DNA of 55,861 bases from Ponticaulis sp. (GCA_002692725.1 NZLU01000013.1:1-55861), one strand, 5' to 3'. Numbered from the stretch's first letter, positions 16,716 through 26,036 are shown. Translations and numbers: made by a program. The notes: generated from the letters alone by a model not told the origin.

Positions 16716-17312
16716 TCAGTAATTGGCTTCAAGACGAATGGTGCCGACCTCTCCGGAAAACCCTTCCGGAGCGTTCGGCGTGACAGAGAGGCGCCCACCC
16801 ACGCGCACCTCGCTGAACCCGTCCTTGTCGCAAGATTGAACCTGCAGGATATCCCCTGCCCCCAGTCCGTCGATTTCGAGTGAGTTTGTTCCCGCGCCGA
16901 AACTTGTGCCTGTCGGCGCGCTGTTGGTGAAAATGGCTTCGAATGTCACGGGCTGGGATGGGCTGCAGGCCACACTGAATTCAGCCGCGATTGGACTGCC
17001 TGAGAGAAAGCGGCACTCGTCCGATTTTGATGACAGAGTTTCACTGCGTGGCGTAAGTTCATAAACGCAGGTTTCTGTCCGCGGAATCGCAACGGTACCA
17101 AAGGCCAGATCGCCCTCTCCAACGATGTCGACGGGTGTCATCATTTTGGCGGAGGCGAAGAGCAGATCCTCGGTTGCCTCAGATGGGACGGACACAGTCA
17201 ACACCAGAAGACCAGACAGACAGAGCTGTTTCAGCACACCGGATGCAGCACGCTCGGGCTTGCATGCCTGCATCCTGTTCCGTCTGGTCTTCCGGATCTT
17301 AGTCCAAAGCAT
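16716..17312 (-). CDS. pilin-like secreted protein 1, first gene of the pilus operon
   Basis: This 198-residue protein has a signal peptide (LKQLCLSGLLVLTVSVPSEA). The mature domain reads like DUF4402: LAFGTVAIPRTETCVY near the N-terminus, then VRVGGRLSVTPNAPEGFSG and VGTIRLEANY at the end. It lacks the PNG insertion seen in pilins 2-5. ATG 17273 is an alternative start that keeps the signal peptide. Being first in the operon, it may be the main shaft subunit, but this is inference. Confidence 0.75.
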   Translation of the reverse strand: MLWTKIRKTRRNRMQACKPERAASGVLKQLCLSGLLVLTVSVPSEATEDLLFASAKMMTPVDIVGEGDLAFGTVAIPRTETCVYELTPRSETLSSKSDECRFLSGSPIAAEFSVACSPSQPVTFEAIFTNSAPTGTSFGAGTNSLEIDGLGAGDILQVQSCDKDGFSEVRVGGRLSVTPNAPEGFSGEVGTIRLEANY

Positions 17313-17393
17313 TTGTCATCCCCGATTCCTTCGATCAGAGGTAAAGACGCAATGGCAATCGCATTTCGGGCAGGAAAGACGGATATTTTTTCA

Positions 17394-17399
17394 TATAAT
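17394..17399 (+). promoter_or_regulatory. possible -10 box in the divergent sigma/pilus intergenic region
   Basis: TATAAT at 17394-17399 lies behind a T-run. No good -35 TTGACA is found 16-18 bases upstream. The region 17313-17474 also holds a GGACC/GGTCC inverted repeat (about 17408-17429). It must contain the start sites for both the pilus operon and the sigma gene, and a promoter read by the encoded ECF sigma factor could lie here. Confidence 0.3.
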
Positions 17400-17474
17400 T
17401 TGCCGCCAAGGACCGGGCAGCCGCCTGGTCCGCCACCATAAACCTCAATAAATCAAAGAATTAAACGCGGATCA

Positions 17475-18071
17475 TTGCTCCCTTCCTCAAAGCTTGATTT
17501 AATCTTTCAATCGCGTTTTGTGGTGGGGAATGTCTTGGCCTGGTCTGATAATGTCGAACAAAGTTCGGAAGAACTGTTCACCGAATACTATGACGACCTG
17601 ATCGACATCGCCCGGGCGTTGCGACGACAACATAAGATGTCGAACACGCTGCAGACGGACGATTTGCTGCATGAAGCATTTCTGAAACTTCGCGAAAAAC
17701 ACAGCTTTGAAGATCATCATCACTTCAAAGCGAGTGTTGTTCTGGCCATGCGCCATATCGCCGTTGATCGTGCCCGAAAGCGTCTGGCTGCCAAACGTGG
17801 CGGAAAAGATGTACAGGTGGATTATGAGTTCGCCAAGGATGTTGCCGAGGCTGATGAACAGGACGCGGTTCTGACGCTGGCAATCCATCAATTGATGGAT
17901 GAACTGGCACAACAGGATGCGCGGCAAGCCAGAATTGTTGATTGTCGTTTCTTCGCAGGGTTTTCAACCGCTGAAACCGCCCAACTCATTCGCGTAGATG
18001 AAACAACTGTGCGCAGGGACTGGAAGAAAGCGCAGAGCTGGCTTCGGGAAAAATTGAATTCAGAGGGCTGA
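17475..18071 (+). CDS. ECF-type RNA polymerase sigma factor (kinase-linked group)
   Basis: This protein of up to 198 residues has sigma region 2 (EELFTEYYDDLIDIARALR, LQTDDLLHEAFLKLRE). Region 4 has a helix-turn-helix (GFSTAETAQLIRVDETTVRR, SWLREKL). It belongs to the sigma-70 ECF-like group found next to Hanks-type kinases (ECF43-like). In such systems phosphorylation by the kinase, not an anti-sigma factor, switches activity. The start is uncertain: TTG 17475, or GTG 17520/17523 nearer the conserved part. The Ser/Thr kinase gene follows after 30 bases. It is divergent from the pilus operon, the most obvious candidate target. Confidence 0.82.
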   Translation: MLPSSKLDLIFQSRFVVGNVLAWSDNVEQSSEELFTEYYDDLIDIARALRRQHKMSNTLQTDDLLHEAFLKLREKHSFEDHHHFKASVVLAMRHIAVDRARKRLAAKRGGKDVQVDYEFAKDVAEADEQDAVLTLAIHQLMDELAQQDARQARIVDCRFFAGFSTAETAQLIRVDETTVRRDWKKAQSWLREKLNSEG

Positions 18072-18101
18072 CAAAACCTATCTCATGTGAAGGGGGACAA
18101 C

Positions 18102-20459
18102 ATGCAGATCGATGCGAATGAAGTAAAACGTCTGGTCAGTCGCGCACTGCAGCAGGCACCCGAAGACCGCGATCAATTCCTGACCCAATCGACGCTCGGG
18201 GATAAAGACTTGTTACAAGCCGCAAGACGCGCCTTGCAAAGTTCCGACCTGACGACCGGCTTTCTGGAAACCGGACAGGCGCTCAATGTACACGGTGACC
18301 TGTTGAACTCCGGCGAGATTGTCGGTGCCTGGCAGGTTCAGGGCACGCTAGGCATGGGAGGCATGGGTGAGGTTTACGAAGTGAGCCGCGCGGACGGTCA
18401 TTTCGAAAAAGTCGCAGCCCTCAAGCTGATGTCGTCAGCGTCTGATAAAATCTGGAACCGGTTTACCCGCGAACGTCAAATTCTCGCCGACCTTGAACAC
18501 GCCAATATCGCGCGTTTGCTGGATGGTGGGATGACGAATGATGGCCGACCGTTTCTGGTGATGGAACTTGTGAGCGGCACGTCGACGGCTGATGGCGCAC
18601 TCAAGGAGCTCCCGCAAAGAGCTCGTCTGCAGCACTTCATGACGCTTTGTCGTGCTGTCGAATATGCGCATCAACGCCTGATTGTTCATGGAGACATAAA
18701 ACCGTCCAATGTGATGATCTCAGAGACCGGCGAGTTGAAACTGTTTGATTTCGGTGTGGCCAGTCTGATGCGGGAAGACGTAGATGCAGACAAAGCGCCC
18801 ATGACGCTCGCCTATGCGGCACCTGAGCAGATTGAAGGCCAGTCGAGCAGTGTGCAAACTGATATCTACAGCCTCGGTCTGACGCTTGCCGAATGGCTGA
18901 CGGGGACGCTTCCCACCATGGAGCGCTTCGAAGCCGACTATCGCGCTCTGCCTGCAGATCTGGTCGCCATAATTGAAATGGCAATCTCTATCGCTCCGGA
19001 AGACCGCTATGAAGCTGTGACCAAGCTTCGAGAAGACATTAACCATTATCTGACGCGCAAACCCGTCTCGGCTCGTCCGGCGACACCGGCATATAATTTC
19101 GGCTTGTTCGCACGCCGCAATCCAGCAGCCGTCGCCTTGTCAGCTGGCCTGGTCGTGAGTCTTTTGGTTGGTCTGGCTACGGTTTCGGCGTTTGCATTGC
19201 AGCTGCAGAACTCTGTAGAGCGGGAAAGCATTGCCCGGATGGAGGCCGAAAACAGAGCGGCTCTCTCGACTGAGGCCAAGAATTTGCTCATCAACATCAC
19301 CGCGGATGCGATTTCCCAACAGGAGGCGTCAGGGTCAAATGACATCCTCAACGCACTCAACGATATGCAGGCAAACGCTATGACGGAGCTCAAGGATGCG
19401 CCAGCCAGCGCCCGCATGACGCTGTATACGATCTCAGCCATTCATGACGGTCGTGCGGATTTGTCCGCGGTTCTGGAAACACTCGCCCCCTTTTATGAGA
19501 CCGAAGATCGCGATGACTTTGTTACGGCTCAGGCGCTGATCACCTATGGCCTTTATGCGATGGATTCAGACCTGTACGATCGCTCGCGCCCCGCATTCGA
19601 GCGTGCGATTGCGATCATAGACCGACAACCCCACCCCGAAATGTTCGCCTATGATCGCCTGGAGGCGGAGGCCTATATTTCGATGATATCGCCCGACCCG
19701 GAAGACAAACTTGCCATTGTTGAAAAGCTGGGACGCATGGCTGAACGTCTGAAAGATGGTGACACAATCGCTCAGAACAATGCGGTCAATATGTTCGACC
19801 TTGCCGCCTATCTCTCCATTCTGGGAGGCGATATGGAAGGTTCGATACCCTATTCCGAAAAGGCGCTGGAACTGAACCGCAGAATTGAAGGCCCGAAAGT
19901 GCTGGATGACGGAGACATCGCTTTTGCACTTGTCGGCGCCTACTCAAATCTCGACATGATTGATGAAGCACTGGACCTGAATGAGGAGATTATCGACGAG
20001 GCCCGCGAGCTCTATGGTCCTTCGGTTGCCTTAGCGAACCGTCTGCTTATGCAGGGAATGCTGCATGCGCGCTCAGAGCGCCCCTTGGAAGCAAAACATT
20101 ATCTGGAAGAAGCCTACCCATTATTTGTCACCTACGACCGCTCGCCAAGCGAACTCGGGTTTTCAACACTGACCAATATCGCCCGTGAGGATGTGAGACT
20201 GGCGGGAGAGAGCGCCGACCTTAGCCGGTTTGATGACCTTGAGGCTGAGTATGGGCAGTATTTCGAAGTGCACCCCCGGTTCGGCTATATGCTTCACAAA
20301 CGAAAAGCGGAATCGCTTGAGATTATGGGCCGCACGCCTGAAGCCATTTCGGAATATGAGATTGCGATCGACTATGCCGAACGTGGCAATCGGGAGGATT
20401 ATGTCCTTTCGACACAGGCAGCTCTGGAAGAGTTGAAGGCTGCGAAGAAGGGTTCGTGA
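18102..20459 (+). CDS. membrane-bound Hanks-type Ser/Thr protein kinase with TPR-like C-terminus
   Basis: This 785-residue protein starts at ATG 18102 behind AGGGGG; an in-frame GTG at 18087 lies upstream of that site. A short N-terminal helical region precedes the kinase domain. That domain has the glycine loop LGMGGMGEVYEV, the AALKL lysine, HGDIKPSNV as catalytic loop, FDFGVA and YAAPEQIEG. A transmembrane helix near residue 350 (VVSLLVGLATVSAFAL) is followed by a long helical periplasmic part with tetratricopeptide-like repeats. It likely senses an envelope signal and phosphorylates the sigma factor encoded 30 bases upstream. The HRD motif reads HGD, a change seen in many bacterial kinases of this class. 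Confidence 0.87.
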   Translation: MQIDANEVKRLVSRALQQAPEDRDQFLTQSTLGDKDLLQAARRALQSSDLTTGFLETGQALNVHGDLLNSGEIVGAWQVQGTLGMGGMGEVYEVSRADGHFEKVAALKLMSSASDKIWNRFTRERQILADLEHANIARLLDGGMTNDGRPFLVMELVSGTSTADGALKELPQRARLQHFMTLCRAVEYAHQRLIVHGDIKPSNVMISETGELKLFDFGVASLMREDVDADKAPMTLAYAAPEQIEGQSSSVQTDIYSLGLTLAEWLTGTLPTMERFEADYRALPADLVAIIEMAISIAPEDRYEAVTKLREDINHYLTRKPVSARPATPAYNFGLFARRNPAAVALSAGLVVSLLVGLATVSAFALQLQNSVERESIARMEAENRAALSTEAKNLLINITADAISQQEASGSNDILNALNDMQANAMTELKDAPASARMTLYTISAIHDGRADLSAVLETLAPFYETEDRDDFVTAQALITYGLYAMDSDLYDRSRPAFERAIAIIDRQPHPEMFAYDRLEAEAYISMISPDPEDKLAIVEKLGRMAERLKDGDTIAQNNAVNMFDLAAYLSILGGDMEGSIPYSEKALELNRRIEGPKVLDDGDIAFALVGAYSNLDMIDEALDLNEEIIDEARELYGPSVALANRLLMQGMLHARSERPLEAKHYLEEAYPLFVTYDRSPSELGFSTLTNIAREDVRLAGESADLSRFDDLEAEYGQYFEVHPRFGYMLHKRKAESLEIMGRTPEAISEYEIAIDYAERGNREDYVLSTQAALEELKAAKKGS

Positions 20460-20634
20460 GCGGTTGTTTTCAGCCGCGCGCTTCTTTCACCCATGATTGC
20501 ACTGCTCTCTACGCGGGCTGAGAAGTCAGCGAAACCGTTGAACGCAATGGTGGGAACTCGTACATCTGACCGGGTGTTGTCCTCTGGCTGACCCGGGCAA
20601 TATCGCGACCTCATATGAGGGGTGACGCAAAACA

Positions 20635-21336
20635 ATGGTCTTAAATTTCGGATTCTTCAGACAGCTGATAGCTGCGGCGCTGCTAGGCTGTACAGCTGCG
20701 CTGATCAACGGACCTTCATTCGCTCAGAATAATGGCTTACCCAATCGGGATCAGTCTGTGGTTTTGCTGCAGACCATAACCACCATTGGCGCCGAATGTG
20801 ACTTGCTTGCCCCTTGGGAAGTCGCGGCCATTCGCGCCATGATGGAGCAGGAAATGTCTGGCTGGCCTCTCGACCGGCGACATGCTGCGGCCGATGAAGC
20901 GCACAAGAAGATCGCTGAAGCGGATTGCGATACGCCTGTTGTCACCGGCTGGATTGACGGGTCAAAGCCGAACATGCAGGGCGAAATGTTGCCGGGATTT
21001 CTTCTGACCTACAAGACAATTGCTGAGATGGATGAGCGACCGCTCGTGTTCACCATGAATGCTGTGACGCTTGACACAAGGCCGGTCGTTTCAGCGATTG
21101 ATGCCAAACTCGCTGTACTACAGGCGGAAGGCGCCACGCCAGAAGGCGGCAAGCCCTGGCCCGACTACATCTCGAGAACGACAGACCAGATCAACACCGT
21201 CATGAAAGCCTATATGGACGATGAAACAGAAGCGCGCATGAAACCCGATGAGGTCGCGGCATTAATCGCGCAAGCCGTCATGGTCACCAATCTCTGGTAT
21301 GAAGGCACATATCTTCAGGTCGAGGACGGCGAATGA
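20635..21336 (+). CDS. secreted hypothetical protein linked to the sigma/kinase genes
   Basis: This 233-residue protein has a signal peptide (LIAAALLGCTAALINGPSFA, cleavage near QNN). The mature part has AECDLLAPWEVAAIRAMMEQ and DTPVVTGWIDGSKP. No family is recognised. GAGGGG lies 12 bases before ATG 20635. The next gene overlaps its end by four bases (ATGA), so the pair is co-translated. The 175 bases separating it from the kinase show no gene. It could be part of the regulatory module or its envelope target. Confidence 0.6.
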   Translation: MVLNFGFFRQLIAAALLGCTAALINGPSFAQNNGLPNRDQSVVLLQTITTIGAECDLLAPWEVAAIRAMMEQEMSGWPLDRRHAAADEAHKKIAEADCDTPVVTGWIDGSKPNMQGEMLPGFLLTYKTIAEMDERPLVFTMNAVTLDTRPVVSAIDAKLAVLQAEGATPEGGKPWPDYISRTTDQINTVMKAYMDDETEARMKPDEVAALIAQAVMVTNLWYEGTYLQVEDGE

Positions 21337-22340
21337 TCCTGCGAACTCTCATTGCACTCGCATTCTCCGGCCTTGCACTGCCCGCCATCGCGCAGACCTG
21401 CGAGGAAACACAAGACAAGCACGCCGTCAAAATCGCAGGGACGGATTCTCAGGGTCGGTTGAACACAAATGTAGCGCCTGAAATCTACGGCAATCACAAT
21501 TTCATGCAGGAACTGGATAATGGCTGGGTATTCGTTCTGTCAGCTGCCAGATGGGGCTGGCAGATCGCGGTTTTTGATGACGAGACCGATGTGACCGCCG
21601 GTACGCCGCCTCTGCGCGGTCCCAATCCACGCGAAATTTATGGCTGGCACTTTCGTGATGCAGACAATACCGGACCAAACACGGGTGAGGTAAATGCCCC
21701 TCAGCACATGCGCGCCTTTGTGTTGTCGCCGCGTGCGGCGGGTACGCCGCCCGGCCCAGATGATGGAATTGGGTGGCTGAAAATCGAAGATTTCGGCCTC
21801 TCCGATCTGGAACCGGGTGAACAGGCGCGGATGTCCTATCTTAAATTCAATGCCTGCCTGTCCTGGCCCAAAACCGAGGCAGACAAAGCCTCCGAAAGCC
21901 TCGACTTCTCCGAAGTGGATCAGGAGATCTTCGGATCCTGCGGACTTGATCTGGCAAAATACCGGCTCGAAGCGGCGATCTGTACCTCCGCTGAAGCATG
22001 CACGAGACTGGATTCGAACCTTGCGTCAGTGACTTACAACCCTTTGTCTTTGTCGCCGACAACATTAGCGTTTAGTGCGACGTCTATGCCACTGAACTCC
22101 CATGCGCGCGCCGCAGGGCGAACGCACTATCTTCTGAAAGCCAGTAAAGGGACTGAGCCTTCGGGGGTCCTGTTCGACCTGATTATGACCTCTACCACGC
22201 CTTCGTCATCGATCGGTACTTCATTCAACGTCAACTATGATTCGAGCCTCTTTACTCCGGGAAGTCCGATCAGCGCTCCAACCGATTTTTACGGCGCCTA
22301 TAATCCGGATAGCCTCGAGAAGAATTACAGAACTCGTTGA
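21333..22340 (+). CDS. secreted hypothetical protein
   Basis: This 335-residue protein has a signal peptide (LRTLIALAFSGLALPAIAQ). The mature region has NHNFMQELDNGWVFVLSAAR, PNPREIYGWHFRD, APQHMRAFVLSP and a SCGLDLAKYRLEAAI segment near 215-230. The last third is Ser/Thr-rich and low in charge, unlike the rest, so the C-terminus may be rearranged. No family is recognised. It is coupled by a four-base overlap to the previous secreted protein. Its 3' end overlaps the convergent small secreted ORF by about 70 bases. Confidence 0.55.
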   Translation: MILRTLIALAFSGLALPAIAQTCEETQDKHAVKIAGTDSQGRLNTNVAPEIYGNHNFMQELDNGWVFVLSAARWGWQIAVFDDETDVTAGTPPLRGPNPREIYGWHFRDADNTGPNTGEVNAPQHMRAFVLSPRAAGTPPGPDDGIGWLKIEDFGLSDLEPGEQARMSYLKFNACLSWPKTEADKASESLDFSEVDQEIFGSCGLDLAKYRLEAAICTSAEACTRLDSNLASVTYNPLSLSPTTLAFSATSMPLNSHARAAGRTHYLLKASKGTEPSGVLFDLIMTSTTPSSSIGTSFNVNYDSSLFTPGSPISAPTDFYGAYNPDSLEKNYRTR

Positions 22341-22533
22341 CCAGTCCCAGGGATTGGAACCCGGTTTCAGTCGTCATTGGGCTGGACGTGAACTGCGTCC
22401 GGCATACGACGGTCACATGACCACGAAGCGTGATCGAGAACTGAGATGGATTGACCGAACCGAGGCTCGCACTTCCGCAAGGAGCCGCTATGAGGCTGGT
22501 CGCAATCGCGGCGCACACAACGCTTTTCTTCAT
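22270..22533 (-). CDS. small secreted protein, probably C-terminally truncated
   Basis: This ORF of about 87 residues has a clear signal peptide (KKSVVCAAIATSLIAAPC) and GGAG 7 bases before ATG 22533. The mature start FSITLRGHVTVVC and the later LGLVNEFCNSSRGY form a pattern of small cysteine-paired secreted beta proteins that normally run on for 50-80 more residues. Here the C-terminus becomes basic (PDYRRRKNRLER) and overlaps the end of the convergent gene, suggesting a 3' truncation. The remaining bases 22534-22788 show no gene. Confidence 0.4.
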   Translation of the reverse strand: MKKSVVCAAIATSLIAAPCGSASLGSVNPSQFSITLRGHVTVVCRTQFTSSPMTTETGFQSLGLVNEFCNSSRGYPDYRRRKNRLER

Positions 22534-22788
22534 CTGAATGCTCCATTCTAGGCACTTGAAAAGAGATAGCATTTTGACGTGAAGGAACTGGGCCGACACG
22601 GAAGGTAATTTGGTCGCTGTACTTTATGTTTTGTTTAGGCTGAAACTGGTTGGCTCAATTTTTAAGCCGGAAAATCGTAAGTCCGCGGCAAGCTGCTGGT
22701 TGAGAAAACGGACTGAATTGAGCATCAAAAAACAGCTCGCAGGCTGGCGCAGAGCGCAGAAAGATCGGTTCGGGGTTGGGGTACGGGA

Positions 22789-25224
22789 ATGAGCTTGTTC
22801 TATTGGAATCCGATAGCGATCGGTCAGCTCAGTCAACTTGTTCTGGGCGTTATCATCACGGCATTTCTGATCTGGCAGCTCATCAAATCTCCATCTAAGA
22901 GCCTGCTCAGGCGACAATACGTCTGGATTGCCGCGACGTTCTTTTCCTTCTCGATTTACATCTTGTTGAATCTTCTGAACTTCGCGTTGCATCCTGACTA
23001 TGCATCTCTGTTCCTACCGTACATTCCAATCGCCGCCGTTATGGCGCTGATTTCACTCATACAATTCTCCTACCATTTTCCATTTCGTCTGCCGCGAAGC
23101 CGATACGAAGTAGCCGCCCTCATACTATTTCTTTGTATCGTCATCGGATCAGAGGGCTATTTCCTCTATCAGCGCGTTTTTTATCTGACTTATGGATTTA
23201 TCAATTACCGGCCGAGCATTCTGGACGTGAGTTATATCCTGTCAGCAAGCTGGGCGGTTGTGAACATTGTTCGACAGTATTTTCACGCCCGTCATCTTGG
23301 TAAGCGAGCGTCTGAAACGGAGTCGGAAAACGATATCGAAACCAACCTTGCCGGCGGACTGACACCGCGGCAAGGCAAGGCCGCTGCAATCACGTTCTTG
23401 CTCGTCATCCTGTTTCCACTTGGAGTGACTCTCCTGCTGGCACGCCGCTCCTTCGGGCTGGGAGATGAAGTCACAACAGAGATTGGAGTGACCTTTTTTG
23501 TACTCGCCACTCTGGTCGGCTTTGCATTGATGTTCCTGAACTATCTGCCGCAACGAAGCTCTTTTCTGATCAAGATCTCTGGCATCACACTGGCGACAAT
23601 TCTTGGAGTTCTGGGGGGCGTGTCCTGGTTGATCGGCCCGATTTATTCGGCCGAGTTTTCGAAAAGACCCCTTAATCTGCAAGAGAAGTCCTATCGCTTC
23701 GAACCTACTGATGACGATGGGTATACCGTGGCGAGAACCGTTTATCGTTTTGACTATGATTTGGGGGTCAGGCTCGACGAACAAATTCCGATCAAACTGC
23801 CGTTTATGTTCAAAATATTCGGGTTCGAGGTCGATGAGTTATTCCCAAAAGAAGATGGTGAACTGACCTTTTACGGTTGGCCAAGATGGCGTGACATCAA
23901 TCATCGCTTTGGCCCGATGCCAAATATTGCTCCGCTTGCAGTCGATTTGAACATAGGTAAAGCCTATGAGCCTAACGCCGAGCACGGCCTTTACATGAAG
24001 AGTTCGCCGGAAAAGGTCGTCTTTACCTGGTGGCGTTTGCCGGCGCACTTTGACTGGTCGATGATCTACACGTTTCAGGCGACGCTCTATCCGAAGGGCG
24101 TCGTTGAATTCTCGTATGAGCAACTCCCCGATGTGTATAGACACACCATGTTTGGCCATCACTATAATCCGATGTTCTCCGGCATTACACCGGGCACCCA
24201 GGCTGGAGGTTCACGCCGAGTCGATTTTCAGACTGATCTTCCTTTCGTCGGGTCTGGCTGGGAGGGCGTTATCGACGATTATCGTCTGGACTACCTCGCC
24301 TATCTCGATGAAATCTACGAACCAATTGCCTGGTTTGTTCTGTTCACTTCGGCGCTTACCCTGATCTTGTTTCCACTCTTTTTCCGACAAAACCTGATGG
24401 TTCCGCTGAAGTCACTCCTGGATGGCGTGACCAGTTTTGAAAAGGGAGAACTCAAAAAGGAACTCAAGCCGGTTTATTCCGATGAAATTGGCTTTCTGAC
24501 ACAGTCCTTCACATCCATGGCCGAGACCCAAAAAAACCTGATCAACACGCTCGAAGACAGGGTCGCCGAACGTACTGAAGAGGTCTCTCGGATTGCGTCG
24601 AAAAATGCGCGGCTGGAGGAACGCAACCGACTGTCCCAGGATTTGCACGACGCTGTAAGCCAAACACTCTTTTCATCCGTACTCCTGACGGAAAACCTGC
24701 CACATGAACTGAAGAAAGACCCTGATATTGTCCTGAAGCGTTTGAACGAGCTCAGGACTTTAAATCAAAACGCACTGAACGAAATGCGTTTTCTACTTCT
24801 CGAGTTGCAGCCTCGGCAATTGGTTGAGAAACCACTTGGCAAGCTGATCGGTACACTTGGGCAGACGTTTCAGGACAGGCATCAAATCTCTTTCAGCATC
24901 GAAGTCGAGAATGATGGTATTTTACCGGAAGATATTCAGATTGCCTTTTATCGCGTCGCTCAGGAAAGCCTCAGCAACATAGCCAAGCATGCAAACGCGT
25001 CTCGGGTTCATGTCTATTTTGACTGCTTGAAAGATACGCAGGCCCTGTTGAAAATAGAAGATGATGGGCAAGGCTTTTCGACAGATGGGGTACCTGAGGG
25101 ACATATGGGACTTAAAATTATGGAAGAGCGGTTGAGAAAGATTGGCGCCGCGCTGGAAATCGACAGCCACCCGAATGAGGGAACCAGAATTTCAGCAATC
25201 TGGCTGGAGGAACAGGATGACTAA
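22789..25224 (+). CDS. NarL-type sensor histidine kinase with seven or more N-terminal membrane helices
   Basis: This 811-residue protein has about eight hydrophobic helices up to residue 280. A large extracytoplasmic domain (about 285-500) and another helix (EPIAWFVLFTSALTLIL) follow. A HAMP-like linker and coiled coil (LINTLEDRVAERTEEV) lead to the HisKA_3 phospho-acceptor in SQDLHDAVSQTLFSSVL (His near 621). The ATP-binding HATPase has AFYRVAQESLSNIAKHANAS and DDGQGF/GLKIMEER motifs. It phosphorylates the response regulator encoded next, whose start overlaps its stop by eight bases. The input may be membrane stress or a lipid-like signal; the ligand is unknown. Confidence 0.88.
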   Translation: MSLFYWNPIAIGQLSQLVLGVIITAFLIWQLIKSPSKSLLRRQYVWIAATFFSFSIYILLNLLNFALHPDYASLFLPYIPIAAVMALISLIQFSYHFPFRLPRSRYEVAALILFLCIVIGSEGYFLYQRVFYLTYGFINYRPSILDVSYILSASWAVVNIVRQYFHARHLGKRASETESENDIETNLAGGLTPRQGKAAAITFLLVILFPLGVTLLLARRSFGLGDEVTTEIGVTFFVLATLVGFALMFLNYLPQRSSFLIKISGITLATILGVLGGVSWLIGPIYSAEFSKRPLNLQEKSYRFEPTDDDGYTVARTVYRFDYDLGVRLDEQIPIKLPFMFKIFGFEVDELFPKEDGELTFYGWPRWRDINHRFGPMPNIAPLAVDLNIGKAYEPNAEHGLYMKSSPEKVVFTWWRLPAHFDWSMIYTFQATLYPKGVVEFSYEQLPDVYRHTMFGHHYNPMFSGITPGTQAGGSRRVDFQTDLPFVGSGWEGVIDDYRLDYLAYLDEIYEPIAWFVLFTSALTLILFPLFFRQNLMVPLKSLLDGVTSFEKGELKKELKPVYSDEIGFLTQSFTSMAETQKNLINTLEDRVAERTEEVSRIASKNARLEERNRLSQDLHDAVSQTLFSSVLLTENLPHELKKDPDIVLKRLNELRTLNQNALNEMRFLLLELQPRQLVEKPLGKLIGTLGQTFQDRHQISFSIEVENDGILPEDIQIAFYRVAQESLSNIAKHANASRVHVYFDCLKDTQALLKIEDDGQGFSTDGVPEGHMGLKIMEERLRKIGAALEIDSHPNEGTRISAIWLEEQDD

Positions 25225-25870
25225 TCCAATCCGGATCATCGTTACTGATGACCATCAGCTTGTGAGAACTGGTCTCGCTGAGATGCTTCAACGCCTCGAC
25301 GGAATTGAGGTCGTTGGACAGGCTGAAAACGGAGAAGAGGCCCTGTTTTTATGCCAGAAACTTAAACCCGACCTGATCCTCATGGATGTCCAGATGGAGG
25401 GCATGGGAGGTATTTCGGCCGTCCGAAGTCTGAAACAACACCATCCTGGAGTGAAGACAATTGCGCTCTCGACGTTTTCAGCGCCGGAAACGGTGCGTGC
25501 TATGCTCGATGCTGGAGCTTGCGGCTATCTGTTGAAGAATATCACAACCGAAGAACTTGAATCAGCCATACGCAAGGTTGACCAGGGCGAGACGGTGATC
25601 GCGTCCGACATTGAGGCCTCAGCCGCAAAACCCGATTCCGTCGATTCGTCCGAGTTTGCAGACGTGGTTCTCGGAACACAGCAACAAAAGGTCCTCATGC
25701 TGTTGACCAAGGGGTTCACGAATCCCGAGATTGCCGCTCATCTCGGATTTTCTACGACGACGGCCCGTTATCATGTAAGCGCGATATTGACGAAATTGGG
25801 TGTCTCCAACCGTGCTGAAGCCACTGCTATCGCCATACGAAACGGGCTGATCGACGAGACCAAACTCTGA
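25217..25870 (+). CDS. NarL/LuxR-family response regulator
   Basis: This 217-residue protein has a receiver domain (IRIIVTDDHQLVRTGLAEML, phospho-Asp in DLILMDVQMEGM, AGACGYLLKN). A LuxR-type HTH follows (MLLTKGFTNPEIAAHLGFST, KLGVSNRAEA). The start is ATG 25217, overlapping the kinase by eight bases; the frame extends upstream through the kinase only as a shadow. It is the partner of the preceding sensor. Downstream, 25871-26036 holds a TACGATCGTA palindrome (25891-25900) and no gene. Confidence 0.9.
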   Translation: MTNPIRIIVTDDHQLVRTGLAEMLQRLDGIEVVGQAENGEEALFLCQKLKPDLILMDVQMEGMGGISAVRSLKQHHPGVKTIALSTFSAPETVRAMLDAGACGYLLKNITTEELESAIRKVDQGETVIASDIEASAAKPDSVDSSEFADVVLGTQQQKVLMLLTKGFTNPEIAAHLGFSTTTARYHVSAILTKLGVSNRAEATAIAIRNGLIDETKL

Positions 25871-26036
25871 CTTTCCACACTGCGTCCCTATACGATCGTA
25901 CAGCCCGAACGGGTCGGTAATAGAGTTCAGTTTTCACGCTATTCCCGGCAACAATCAGTCAATTCTTTCAGACAACTCTCTGGGTTAATTGCCTCGGAGT
26001 GATGGCTGATATTGTGCTGTTTGAGCCCGGAACGAC

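Noticed and set aside
16694..16798. N-terminal extension of pilin 2
   Set aside because: It overlaps pilin 1, precedes the GGAGG ribosome site and would bury the signal peptide.
22009..22030. GGTTCGAATCC-like T-loop of a tRNA on the minus strand, with GTGC/GCAC ends about 79 bases apart
   Set aside because: The T-stem does not pair, no D-arm or anticodon stem forms, and the stretch lies inside an open frame. At most a chance match or an old attachment-site fragment.
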